A stretch of DNA of 64,000 nucleotides, taken from positions 806,001-870,000 of the forward strand of contig NW_022985175.1 of the NCBI RefSeq assembly GCF_010093535.1, given 5' to 3'. The position numbers and the translations under genes are program-made. This document shows positions 33,779 through 45,540 of the stretch, in pieces. Each line of letters opens with the position of its first letter. Within the stretch, counting starts at the first letter, position 1. The notes beneath the pieces were generated by a model. That model made no database searches, was not told the DNA's origin, and worked only from the letters and a program-made list of their open reading frames with translations. The stretch comes from Lindgomyces ingoldianus (Eukaryota > Ascomycota > Dothideomycetes > Pleosporales > Lindgomycetaceae).

Positions 33779-36623
33779 TTAGCGGAAACCGTTGTAGCCA
33801 CTGCCACCGCCACCACGATGAATGCTATGCGTGCTGTAGCGGTTGATCTGCATGCCAGCTGGCGGTCCCGGACGGGTAGCAAGAGCAGGATTGCAGCAGA
33901 GCATGGCGACACGAGATCCGTACTTTGAGCCTCGAAGGGAGACCATGTGCTTGCGAACATGGGACGCGACTAGCTCACGGTGGTGGGTGCTGGCGTTGGT
34001 CAGGACGTACTGGATCAGGTAATTTCCAAATTGATCACCAGCAACTGTATGTTGTTAGAGCTTGCACCAGACCAGAGCTAAGCTATTACTTACTATCGAT
34101 CAACGGCATGCGCGGACGCTCAGGGCGGCCTTCACAGACCCTCTCGAGGTAGCGGTCAAGGAACTCGTTTCCGCCGATCTTAAGACACTTTTCGATGACC
34201 TTGGATGCATACTGGTCCATGCTGTATTCGGTGGCGAAGCGGAGAATGTGGTCAATTGCCCTACTGCGGTCTGGAGGGGCTCCGTGCTCGCAGATGTGCT
34301 GGATGCACCAATTGCCAAACTGACCGTGAGAGATGACATCGATGCTGGCAAGGACTTCATTGATGCAAGGACGCTATTCGAATGTCAGCTTTGGTTACTT
34401 GTAATAAACCTTGGACTCGCCTTATCTTCCTCAAGACAATTCTCGAAGATGTTTTGGACTACGAGGCTGCCGGTTTCACCCAGAGCAACTTCGTGCCACA
34501 TGCCGCGAAGTGCCTCGTTGACGTAGCGCATGATCTGGGGTGGGGAATCGTTCCAACGAAGCTCGAACAACTTCTGCCACACGTGGCAAGCATAGCGATG
34601 TATGACGGTCTCAGGGATGCGACGAAGGAGTTCGTGGACCATGGTCGCCTTGTATTCCTCCGGAACCGCATCGAACGCTTTCTGGATAACGTGGCATCCG
34701 AACGCATCCATGCTGAGGGTCAGGGTATTGCCACGAATAGCTTGGGCAATTGCAATGACCTGCTCTGGAGTGCCGTTCTCGAAGGCACGTTGGACAAGGA
34801 AGTTTCCGAAACGATTGACCATGAGTGGGTAGGCCTGAGCGATGATTGCTTCCACAATCTCGAATTTCTGTTCAGCAGTGCCAACCTTCACTTTCTGCTG
34901 CAGAAATATGGAAGCCTGCTGGTCATTGTTGCATATGATCTTGTCGACAATGTACTTCCAGTTACAGTTCATGTTGCGATCAAGAAGGCGACGGTAATTC
35001 ATAGGCTCGGCTGGTGTAACGTATTGGATGCTCGAATCACCTGGCTGCTTGAGATTAAGGTTAGCCATAGCCTGGTTGAACCATGAAGCGGAGCTTGCCT
35101 GTGCATTCCAAGGGGTGGGAGCCATAGCATCCACGCTAAACTCAGCAGCCTCAGGAGACAAGCGGGTTCCCATGCTACCAATAGGGCGTGGCTGGTATGG
35201 CGTTAAGGCATTTGACGGACCATATATGCCCATAGGTGGCATCGGCATTGGCGGCATTGACGGGCTCATGCCTCCACCGGACCCTGGAGCCACTGAATTG
35301 GAGTAGCCATGATATTGATTGTAGCGAGGAGCATCAAACGCAGAGCCAGGACGACTTGGGGGGTTTGAGGCCATACCCCCGCGGTAGTTCGGCTCAAGTG
35401 GGAAATGAGTCGGTTCGTTCAAGTATCCATTACGTCCGCGGTAATTGGATTGTCCAGTGGAAGGGCGAGTCTGAGGCTGCATTGGGCCGAAGCCTTGTGT
35501 GTTGACATTCATTCCCATGTTCGTGTTACTGCCATAGAAAGAGCGAGACGTATCATTGCCCCAAGTATTTATAGCACCCGGGTATTGCTGGCCAACGGTC
35601 GCATTGTTGTTCAAGTTGCCCGACTGCTTCGCACCATTACCCCAGATAGCTTGACCATTGTTGAAGGGCTTCGTAGAAAGACCGTCACTCTTCTCAGACA
35701 AAGCATCTTCTTGCAAGGGCCAGCTCTCTTGTCGGCCGAAGCTGGGACGAGTCGATGCATTAAACTTGTTCTGTAATTGAGAAATGGTATGCTCGGTTAC
35801 GTCGCCTTTGTAATAGTTGTAGTCTGCTTCAGAAGACTGACCAATGGCATGATCAAGAGTGGCCTTGGTCAGATGCGTGGTATGAAGCTCCTCCTTCATG
35901 CGCGCGACTTGGTGCTGAGTATCCTCTAGCTCTTTTCTAAGTTTGTTGTATTCACCAACATCGACGACCACGCCTTGGGAGTCCGGTTCTGTGGTTGGAG
36001 TGCCAGCGAAATTATCGGTAGCGGGGGTGATAGGGACCGAATCATTGGAGGAGGAGGCGTACTGGTTGCCTGTCATGTTGAGGTTGGCATTGGTGAAGTC
36101 GCCAGAAGACATCATCTTTTTGTTGTGCTGGTCAAGAGGCGAATGCTCAGAGAGACGCTGCAAGAGGGAATCATAGACATCGGCAGAGCCCGGATCCTGA
36201 AGAGTGTCCACCTCGATCTTCAACTTCTAAAATAGTCAGCATGAACTCTACATGAGATGTGAGAGAAGTAGTCCTGACCTTATAGTTTTCGGAAGGCTGT
36301 CGGCCCGCCGTCATTGGAAGCTGCTGCTGATGTTGGGCCAACCCAGCTAGATTGCCGCGAGCCACAGGGACGTGGGGAGCTTGCGCATCCTGGGCTGTGG
36401 AGTTGGGGCGCTTCACACCCTGCATATTGTATGTCAATGATGGGTAGATGGATTGGAAGTGAGAAATGTCCTGTGGGGTCATCCGGGAAGGGAAGGGGTA
36501 GCGGGATCCTACCGCCAGACCCAATACCTCTGGAGACGTATCAACCCTGAGGTCATCTGCGAGGAAGCGGGCTGAGCCTTTGCGGGGAGTGGGAGAGCCG
36601 TCGGATGTAATATTGAGACTCAT
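33779..36623 (-). CDS. Pumilio/PUF-family RNA-binding protein
   Basis: This is a cytoplasmic repressor or regulator that binds 3' UTR elements of target mRNAs. Exons are 36623-36279, 36226-34421, 34373-34094 and 34044-33779, giving 898 residues. The first ~540 residues are low complexity (Asn, Gln, Gly, Pro, Met), with one likely coiled coil (NKLRKELEDTQHQVARMKEEL). Eight PUF repeats follow. Their base-contact motifs in order are SIFLQ, NFLVQ, CHVIQ, CHVWQ, SLVVQ, NWCIQ, SKVIE and NYLIQ. By the established PUF code these predict recognition of UGUAAAUA. The second intron (34374-34420) begins with GC, not GT: AAG then GCGAGT, with a CTGAC branch site. Nearby GT donors give early stops. It could be the Puf3- or Puf4-type member of this genome; I cannot decide which. 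Confidence 0.9.
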
Positions 36624-37324
36624 GTTGATGTCGTCTGGATGGCGAGAGATGCCAGAGATCAAAGGACAAGTACCGTGAAGTAACTTGGGGAAATGTGATT
36701 GTAAGATGCAAATTACTGAGTGGCCGAGATGAGAACACCTGTTTGGTCGATCCGTTGGTGAACTGGTCCCGATGTATCGTCCTGTGGTGTGGCGGTAGAT
36801 TGCCAGAGCAGATGCAGAAAACAAGCCGAAGAACAAGCCAGAAGTCGGACGAAATAAAGAAGTATCGTGAGACCTCTTGCCCGCAGCCGACTTCTGTAGA
36901 GTCAGCTACGATGAGAGTGCAGATAAATGGCAAACAAGTAACAAGAACAGTGCAGCACTGCTTTCCGCTTCAAGACACAGCGGCGGCAGCAAGGATATGC
37001 GAAGGGAGGGGCTGGGGTGACGAGAGGACGCCGCTCCGTGAAAGTCAATTAAAGAAAGCTCAGAGGCTAGAGTGGAGAAAGAGCAAAGCAGGTGTCGTGG
37101 GAGGTAGCCGAAATTCAAGTTTGGGGAGAGTGAAGGAGTGTCGGGGACGGCAGTCGAGCGGGGCGGACGAAGTTATAAAGCTTCACTGCAAAAGAGCAAC
37201 TGCGACAGAGGCAACGGAAAATTGAAAGACCGAAGTGACGTCTTTAGACGTGTCTGTTTTCACCTTTGTCGACGCACGCGACGCGGCAGGGTGTGGTGGG
37301 AGCTGTTCCCCCCTTTCACTCCCT
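36624..37324. promoter_or_regulatory. PUF promoter and leader, plus 3' region of hydrolase gene
   Basis: No gene is seen. The PUF gene starts at 36623 and the upstream minus-strand hydrolase gene ends at 37325. The open frame at 36695-37225 on the plus strand is rich in Arg, Ser and Thr without domains and is rejected. Confidence 0.4.
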
Positions 37325-40300
37325 CTAGACCACCGACGACGGCGTCACGTTCCAAGAGTAATCGAAGAAGCCAAGCGACAGAGCTCCCTCCACGCCTCGC
37401 CACCGGGCACTGTCACCAAGAACGACGAAGTCTGGCTGTCCAACCCCTGTGAGCATCGGTACCAGCCGTGCTACTTGCGCAACCATCTCGACATCAGAGC
37501 CCCAGAGGACAAGCTCAAGTCTCTCATCCAGTAGTGCAGGGGGTTGAAGGAATGCCGCGCCAAGATGAGCTCCTTCCCCTTCCCCAAACCTTCGCCATCG
37601 GCCGTTGCTGTCTCGAACAGATACAGAAGTCGTTCCTACTTGGATAGGAAAGTCAGGTTGAACAATCGGCGGGGCGTCTCCACCAATGGCGATCGATATG
37701 AGATTGCCGGGGGGGCTGTCGTCCCATGACCCAGTAGATATAATTTTCGAGTCAGCGGAGAAATACTGGTGCAGATTGCGAGATACTTGGAGAGCTATGT
37801 GGGCTGTCTCCGCGGCCTGATGTCGGATGGTGAGGGGTCCACTGCTGCGCAGGATGGCAGTCATGCTACCCAGCTGTCTGCCATGACGGTGCTGGGTGCT
37901 GGCATTAGACTGGTAGAGCGGGCCGATCTTGGGATAGGTTAGCTATAATCTTCGATGAGCACATAGAAACCCTACCTTCCAGCTGCCTTCCAGTGAGTGG
38001 GAGAGCTCCAAGAAGCCGCGCTTGGTGTTCGACCCTTCTGAAGTGGCTATGTCTTGGCCGTCTATACCAATTCCCTCGTGTTGCATATACCGCTCGTCTA
38101 GCTTGAGCCCAAGAATATTCGATGTTTTGATAGTGTAGGATTTCAGCGTGGAATCGTACTTCACATCCACCCTACCATATTGGCCTGGGTCCCCAAGATG
38201 AGTAACGAGTATTCCACCTTTGGATCCCATATCGCCAGGATCTCCAACAACGATGCTGAATTCCTGAGGGTCCGTGTGTGTCGTCTTATCGCTTCTAGTT
38301 TGCTCTCGGTAAAAGCTCTTCAGTTGATCGGTAGTCATGACACCGTCATAATAATGGCCTTTCCCTGGGAGTTCGTAGTAGTTGGAGTTTGTCCCGACTT
38401 GGAATAAGAGCTGCCTGAGGAACCTTGAGTGATATGTTGGGACGTTGTCATCCTTTTCGCCATGTTGTTGCAGTACTGGAATGCCCTTCGCGTTTTCCAT
38501 CAGCATCTCGTGTCGGTAGCTGTTTAATGAAGCACTGATGATGGCAGTCCGTCTCGGGTCCATTGGCTGCCAGAGCTCGTAGGGAACATATTCTAAGTAG
38601 CATAAGCAGATGCTCGTTGAAAGAAGTGATGATGGGAATACTTTGTATTGAAGAATAGCCGGAAATTGGGGACGCCGCAACTATTCGATCCGGTCGGTGC
38701 GTAAGCGCGTACCAAGATCCCTGCCCTGCGTGGAGTAAGCAAATGCGGCAAGGTGCAAATTGACAACCCTACCCCCATTAGAATGCCCGCTCACCACCCA
38801 TGTGTTGACATCTACGCCAGGGCCTCGCCAGGCAACAGCATCAATCCAAGAGGGTATGCTATTCACTGCCGCCTCAACATCAGCAAACCCCCAGTTGTCT
38901 GTAATTATGGTCAGCTTGTCTTATACGTAATGGAGAGAACACCTACGCCAGTCGTCGCCACTCCATGATGTGACACCAGTAGGGAATATGACCCAAGCAC
39001 AAAGATCCGGTACGGGATCTAAAGCATGTGCAACTTGGTCAGAGTCTGCTTCCACGCCGGCCCCATGGAGCTGCAAGAGAACTGGTAGGGTGCTATTCGG
39101 ACCCTCCGAGCAAGCTGCGTTCTCTGCAGGAGGTCGAAGCATGGCGTAAGAGGCCATGCTTCCAGGATGGAGATAGGTAATCTTGTGGGGGTCATAGATA
39201 GATCTTCGAGTAAGGTTTTGAGAGACAAGTAAAGTTGAAAGCTGATCGCCACCCGCAGTAGTCTTATAAGTAATTGAGAAGCGTACTGAAGAAGTATTAT
39301 GTGTTGGCAAAGAAATATTGAAAGCAAATGGTCTTGTCTGACCGGCAACTACAACCAGTCTAGATTTACCACCGAGGTTGGTGGTATTGACCTGGCAAGG
39401 AGTCAACGCTTGAGGATTTGGTGAGAGAACGATCTGAGACCCCGAATGCTGTAATGAAACAGGAGATCTCACGTCGGAAGACTGAACATCTACTATCTCG
39501 ATATCATCTTCACCGCTGTTTCGAAGCGCCACAGAGCCTATTAGGCTGGCAAGCTTCCCATCCACAACGTCCGACATCAGGATCCCAGGTTTCGCCAACT
39601 CCAGGGTTCCCGAAACCCTCTGTGCCTCTACCACCACGTCGATGGTAGGATCAAGCACACCGCCCATCGCCCTGACATCCCTGACAAGGCGAAGATCAAT
39701 CTTGTGGGTGCCTGGAGTCAGGTGGAGGACAGGCGGCGCTCTTCGGTAAGTGAAGAAGTCTCCTCCGAAATAGTGGACATCATCAACCCAATACTCGAGA
39801 ATTGAGTCAGTGTAAAGGATGACATGTTGATTATCGTCCGCGCTGACTGTAATCTCCCCTCGAGCCCAGGCCTGATATTGCACGGCGGCCCAGCCGTAAA
39901 CAACCTTGAGAAAGTTCCAGTCAACATTATCATAGCTAATGCTCAAAGAAGCACTGGATGAAGACGAATTGCCAGAGGTCTGTGTAGCCACTACTACAGA
40001 CCATCTCGCCGTTCCATTTGTTGGCAGAGAGCTTCGAAACTGTGCTCCCGGGTCATACTGCAGTGCCCTAAATCCACCAAGATACTCAAGGGGATCTGCA
40101 CCCCATGTGGCTTCTGAATAACAATTAGCATCCGCTACAGGACATCATTGTTGCTGAAGGCTCGCCATGCCTCTTGTCCCGATCTGAAATGGTCCTAACA
40201 CCTGCCATGAAGTGCTGAAAGCGAGGGACTGGCTACCTTCGCGACCGCCCAACGAATGCATTGCGCGTTCATGATGAGCATCGTGGGAGTGAAAGCACCA

Positions 40301-40336
40301 GGCACACAATGACAGAAGTGTGAGCCAGGAAAACAT
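37325..40336 (-). CDS. Secreted multidomain alpha/beta-hydrolase (S9/PHB-depolymerase-like)
   Basis: Exons are 40336-40171, 40113-38947, 38898-38773, 38725-38642, 38592-37976 and 37927-37325, giving 920 residues. The N-terminus MFSWLTLLSLCAWCF is a signal peptide. Residues from about 30 to 380 look like beta-rich accessory domains, starting with WQVLGPFQIGTREATWGADP. The hydrolase part has nucleophile motif GHSNGGQG (Ser about 483), an acid in HGEKDDNVP (about Asp562-563) and a His in PGKGHYYDG (about His594), so the triad is complete. A further C-terminal domain of about 300 residues follows. Intron 1 appears to use a GC donor (AGAG then GCATGG); the conserved GTREATWGADP junction is only restored that way. 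The substrate is unknown; an extracellular esterase or peptidase is likely. Confidence 0.82.
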
Positions 40337-40725
40337 GATGTTGCTCAGGGGCCTTGTCCGCCATATGCAGTGTTGGTGAGCGTGGCGCACGTGGGGGTGA
40401 ATGGTTGGATCAAGCTTCTGCGAACATTATGTCATCACCTGATTCCCCTGTTCCGTATCTTTAATTAGCAGATCCGCACTGCATTCGGCAGATCCCGTCG
40501 ATGTCACAACTCCATAATGAATCCGCCGTTAATTTCAGACACCTCAACACCAGAAGAACGAATTTCTCCCTGATTGACCCTCTCGACGTCTGCTAGGTCG
40601 TACGCGCGCCCCTCAGCTTTGGTGTGTAATATTGAACTCCACCCCGAAAATCCCGACATCGTCCACTCCGAGCTCCATGGCTTAGGTTACCCATTGCACC
40701 GCCTGCGCTCTTCACCAAAGCCTCA
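40337..40725. promoter_or_regulatory. Divergent promoter, hydrolase gene and transporter gene
   Basis: A 389-bp spacer between two start codons on opposite strands. Short open frames within it are not supported. No specific sites could be assigned. Confidence 0.45.
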
Positions 40726-42425
40726 ATGGCGTCGCCTCAAGACTCGAGCGCGCATGCGACGTTCAAATTCCCGCCCTTCCAGCCTGATCTGCTCCCGGCC
40801 CACCCAGAGGAGCCGCCGTTCGGGCTCAGCTCCTCGCGGTCACCAAGTCCCAATCGGGCAGCGCAACCGCAGTCGAGCGCGTCTTCCGATCGATGGCAGC
40901 CGCGCAAGGAGTCGAGATATGCGTACATGAATGGCTCGACCCATGCTCCCGCTACCAGACATGGCAGGCAGAAGAGTCTGAGTGAAGCAATTAGGACAAT
41001 ACGAACGAGGAGAGCGAGCGTCAGCCAGAACGCTGCCGAGATTGCCGACGCGCTGAAGGTCCCGCTATCTCCAAGGCTGATTGTACGTCTGTAATGTCGT
41101 AGGCCGGAGCAACGCTGATATTTGAGCAGATACTCTGCGGCGTCTGGTACATGACCTCCATCTTCACGAACACGTCCTCGAAAGCCATCCTCACTGCGCT
41201 CCCGAACCCCGTCACTCTCACACTAATTCAATTCGCCTTTGTATCGTCCTGGTGCCTCTTCCTTGCCGCTCTTGCCAAAAGATATCCCCGCCTGAAAGCT
41301 TCCATACCAGTGCTGAAATGGGGCATCCGGTCTCCCAGCAAGGAGCTTATCATGACAACTCTTCCGCTTACCCTCTTCCAAATCGGGGGACACATTTTAA
41401 GCTCCGACGCCACCAGGAGGATTCCCGTCTCCCTTGTCCACACTATCAAAGGCCTCTCCCCTCTCCTCACCGTAATGGCGTACCGACTCTACTTCCAAAT
41501 CGAATACTCCATCCCCACCTATCTGTCGTTGATCCCCCTCACCCTCGGCGTAGTGATGGCCTGCTCCGCCGACTTCAATGCAAACTTCATGGGCCTCCTC
41601 ATGGCATTCGCTAGCGCCATCCTCTTCGTAACTCAAAACATCGTCTCGAAACAAATCTTCAACGACGCCGCCGCTGCAGAAAAGGAAGGTCTCCCTCCCA
41701 CCAAGTTCTCCAAACCTGACAAGCTCAACCTCCTGTGCTATTCATCTGGGCTCGCCTTCATCTTCACATTCCCCATCTGGCTCTGGTCCGAAGGCTTCAC
41801 GCTCATGGGCGACTTCCTCCAAGATGCCTCTATCGATCTCTCCAATCGTCCCGGCAGCCTCGACCATGGCCGCCTCGCCCTCGAATTCCTCTTCAATGGG
41901 ACCTTCCACTTCGGTCAAAACATCGTTGCCTTCGTCCTCCTCTCCATGGTCTCCCCAGTCACCTACTCCGTCGCCTCCCTCATAAAACGTGTGTTCGTCA
42001 TCGTCTTCGCCATTTTCTGGTTTGGCAACCCAATAACCCGAATCCAAGGCTTCGGCGTCGCCCTCACATTCCTAGGTCTATACCTTTACGACCGAACGAG
42101 CGATGCCGCGAAGGCGGACAAACTTGCTAGAGCCCTACGCAGCAAACAACAAGGCACCTTACTCCCCCTCACAACAGACAAGCTGACCCGTCCCGCTTTC
42201 ACCGCTTCTCCGACAGTCGTGTCTGCTGGCACAGGCGCATACCCCATTTCCAATGGCTCCCTCGAACCGCGCGATGAGAAGAAACACGACGATGTGGGGC
42301 TAGGCAGATATGGGGCTTCCAACCAGCAACCAAGCTGGCTACCACCCGGCACAAAGCAGGAAGAAACATGGCGGCCCAATGGTATTACTGGGCGGCCTAA
42401 TGGTTTGGGGGTTACGTATGGTTAA
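40726..42425 (+). CDS. Triose-phosphate/nucleotide-sugar-type transporter (TPT family, Sly41-like)
   Basis: This is a multi-pass transporter of the drug/metabolite superfamily, probably in the ER or Golgi. Exons are 40726-41082 and 41130-42425, giving 550 residues. The N-terminal ~120 residues are polar, Ser/Pro/Arg-rich and likely cytosolic. Helix 1 begins at ILCGVWYMTSIFTNTSSKAILTALPNP, the standard TPT start. SLVHTIKGLSPLLTVMAYRL is the conserved mid-protein motif, with the Lys of the K-x-LSP type present. SPVTYSVASLIKRVFVIV carries the second conserved Lys-Arg pair. About ten helices are seen, then a ~100-residue polar tail. Similarity to the yeast Sly41 group is judged by layout. Substrate is not determinable. 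Confidence 0.88.
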
Positions 42426-43064
42426 CTCAACTTTAATTTTTTCATTTCATCTCTCTTTCCATTCTAAGTTCATTGAGACAAGTGTCGTTTCCCTCACTTA
42501 CTCCTTGTTTCAACCATTGTATTTTACCGCATGAGATGAGCGTCATGTCAGGTCAAGTTAGGGTAGACATGATGTCGGACAGGTAGGCAACGTCTAGAAT
42601 CTGAAAACAACATTAGGGAATAGAACGGATCAGGCATTTGTATTGGCGTTATTTTGAATACGGAGGGGAATACGGAAGGGGATGCGGAAGGGGATACGAA
42701 AGGGTTTGATCTAGATAGCAGGTTGGCTTGCAGGTGTGCTAGGTCTCCGTATTGAGGGATAGAGTGAGGAGGGGGCATTGGGTTAGTTGCATATGCCTGT
42801 CGACGATGCACATATACCTACATAATGAGCAGAATTTTCGCAGCTTCGCCTGGACGAGCAAGACTAACAAGTATCCCGCTATATTGCATCCTTACACATA
42901 TCACAAATCACCCTTCTCACAGAAATCGGAGATGAAAGAATTGAAATCGACACTAGTGTTGTGAATCTTTTACATCTACCTCCTCATGCCAGCTAAAGTT
43001 CAAAACGATGAAAAGCGCACGCCTATGTACAATTCTGGCCCCCATCCAAGTTCTACAACTCATT
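42426..43064. other. Convergent intergenic region, transporter and complex I gene
   Basis: This holds both 3' ends. The minus strand contains a UGUACAUA element at 43031-43024, 33 nt after the complex I stop. A GGGGATACG/GGGGATGCG-type purine repeat occurs at about 42665-42700. No gene is seen. Confidence 0.5.
43024..43031 (-). promoter_or_regulatory. Possible PUF-binding element in complex I subunit 3' UTR
   Basis: On the minus strand the sequence reads TGTACATA, matching the Puf3-class consensus UGUANAUA. It lies just downstream of the NADH dehydrogenase subunit stop codon, so it should be in the 3' UTR. Puf3-type proteins are known to control mRNAs for mitochondrial proteins. Confidence 0.35.
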
Positions 43065-45540
43065 TTATGTTGCAGCCAAAGTCGCCGACGACGAATCTGG
43101 ACCATATCCCACCTGAGGATTTGGTTCCCCAGGTGCCATGAAGTTGGTCTCGGGGTTATTCGCTGCCTTTGCTGCTGAACAGCGGGCCATTGTTGGTGAA
43201 CTGTCATTGCCATTAGCGTTATGATGTCTAAAGATGGAGAGGAAGAGAACAGGGGGGAAGCATACTTTCTCGAAATCGAATCCGTGAAGTAGAAGTCCTC
43301 AATGACCTTCTTCAAGGGCGTTGAGCTGGGTTTGGCGCCTTTGTTTTGATCGACCAACTGTACCTTGCTCAGGCCTGGCAAAGCTACCGGCTCCACTACA
43401 TCGTATCGCCTGAGCGCTGGAGAAATTTCCTCCATGCGGTCTCGAAGTTGCTCTACATCATCGTACGGCAGTTCGGCACCAAGATACTCTGATGCTGCGC
43501 GGATGATTTTCCAGTCTTCTCTTGATGCGCCAGGGAGGCTGACGGCATTGCGCGTCATCTGCACTCGTCCTTCGGTGTTGACGAATGTGACACCCTTTTC
43601 CGTGTATGCTGCACCAGGGAGAACGACGTCGGCGAGTTGTGCGCCTCGATCGCCATGATGGCCCTGGTAGACGATGAAGGCACCCTTTGGCAATTCTGCT
43701 TCGTTGACTTCATCGGCACCGAGCAGCCAGATAAACTTTGGCGTAGTATTCGCAACGGTCTGTGATGGGACTGTGAATCCAACGTCGTAAGCACCTGTTC
43801 TTGACGCGGTTCGCTGGAGGACATTGTAGCCGTTCCATTCAGGTGTCTGGAAGTTCGCCTTATGCTTTTCAATGAAAGACCCAACCTGCTCGTAGATAGA
43901 TTTAGCATCACCATGTTCCGTAACACCGCTGCCAACAACGATCATCGGTTTCTTTGCTGCTTGCAGTTTCTTGCCGAAAGGACCCGCAAGAGCCGTCTTT
44001 AGGTCAGTCGCGGAAGATCCTAACTTCTCGTACTCAAATGTGCTCTGGAAGTCTTCACCAACAAGGCCAATCTCGAGATCGGACCTTAGCCATTGCTTCC
44101 GGATTCTAGCGTTTAGGACAGCAGCTTCGTGTCGTGGGTTGGTGCCAATAAGTAGAATGGCATCCGCCTCCTCCACACCATATATTTTAGAGTTGAATTG
44201 GTAGTTTGAACGGACGTCAATACCATGAGCAATGGGCTCGCTACCGCCGGGTTGGTCCAAGGCTAAATTCTCGGATCCCAGCTTGTTGGCAAGGTCCTTC
44301 ATGGCAACCAAAGTTTCAGCCTCTACCAAATGACCGGCAATAACCTTGAATTCGTCACCCTTGGGTGCTATCCTCTTGTAAGCATTACCAATCTCCACGA
44401 GGGCCTGTTCCCATGAAGCTGGCTGGAACTGATCCTCTGCACGGATGAGTGGGTTCACAAGACGCTGGGTGCTGAGCGCATCACAAGCGAAACGAGTCTT
44501 GTCGTTAATCCATTCCTCATTGATGTCATCGTTCAATCGGGGCAGAATTCTCATGACCTGGATACCTCGGGCATCTATCCTGATGTTTGAACCTAAACCA
44601 TCCAGGACATCTATTGATTCGGTGTGATACAGCTCCCACGGACGAGCTTTGAATGCATAAGGCTTTGATGTTAGAGCACCAACGGGGCAAAGGTCTATTA
44701 CGTTTCCGGACAGCTCAGTGTCGAGGGCCCGCTCGAGGTAGGTGCCAATTTGGAGGTCGTTGCCACGTCCCGTAGAGCCGAATTCAGGAGCGCCGGCAAC
44801 GTCGTTGGCGAACCGGACGCATCGTGTGCAGTGAATACACCTGTTCATTGAAGTCTGTCCAGCGTGAGCGGCTGCCTTGTGCTAACGGACCGCCATGTCC
44901 TACCTTGACCAAGGGCCCGATGTTCTTGTCCTCAACCGCACGCTTGCCCCCCATCTCATGAAACCGGCCTCGGTCTGCGCCATATCGCATTGACTGATCC
45001 TGCAAATCGCACTCGCCTCCCTGGTCGCAGATTGGGCAGTCCAAGGGATGGTTGGCCAACAAGAACTCCATCACACCCTCTCGCGCCTTGTGCACAAGCG
45101 GCGAGTCCGTCTTAACCACCATCCCCGGCTGTACGGGCCAGGCGCATGATGCCACAGGCTTTGGAGCCCGCTCCACCTCGACCAGACACATACGGCAATT
45201 TCCGGCAATCATCAATTTCTCGTGATAACAGTATCGCGGCACCGTACTTCCGGCTTTCTCGCACGCTTGGATGAGAGCCGAGCCGGCTGGGAGAGGGTGA
45301 GATTCGTATTCGAAGCTTCAACGCAGTATGAGAGCCGGCATACCTTCAATTGATACCTTCTTTCCATCTGCAATGGAAGTCAGCATGCTTCTTCGTGTAC
45401 GTGGGACAACGGCACAAACCAATAGTGAGCTCAACCTCTGCGAGTCGGTTAGCAGTGGCAGCAAAGGCCCGGCTGCCATTGAAGCCTGCGAGCCGACTCG
45501 CGGGCCTCTTCAACGACCGGATGAATTGTTGCCGCAGCAT
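43065..45540 (-). CDS. nuo78: NADH:ubiquinone oxidoreductase 75/78-kDa iron-sulfur subunit, mitochondrial
   Basis: This is the largest complex I subunit (NDUFS1/NuoG), in the peripheral N-module on the matrix side, passing electrons through its iron-sulfur clusters. Exons are 45540-45420, 45367-45344 (24 nt), 45286-44904, 44854-43266 and 43200-43065, giving 750 residues. The presequence [20 protein letters not shown] is basic. The 2Fe-2S ferredoxin domain has [15 protein letters not shown] and a later Cys. A His/Cys motif precedes [15 protein letters not shown], and [10 protein letters not shown] binds the 4Fe-4S clusters. The molybdopterin-oxidoreductase-like region follows with [17 protein letters not shown]. 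The last exon gives [10 protein letters not shown] near the C-terminus, as expected. The 24-nt microexon (DGKKVSIE) is needed to join the ferredoxin fold in frame. Confidence 0.96.

Noticed and set aside
36695..37225. 176-codon plus-strand open frame
   Set aside because: It lies in the PUF promoter and leader region with low-complexity Arg/Ser/Thr composition and no domain.
41228..42047. Minus-strand open frames antisense to the transporter
   Set aside because: They are shadows of the TPT-family coding sequence; the acidic composition comes from its codon pattern.
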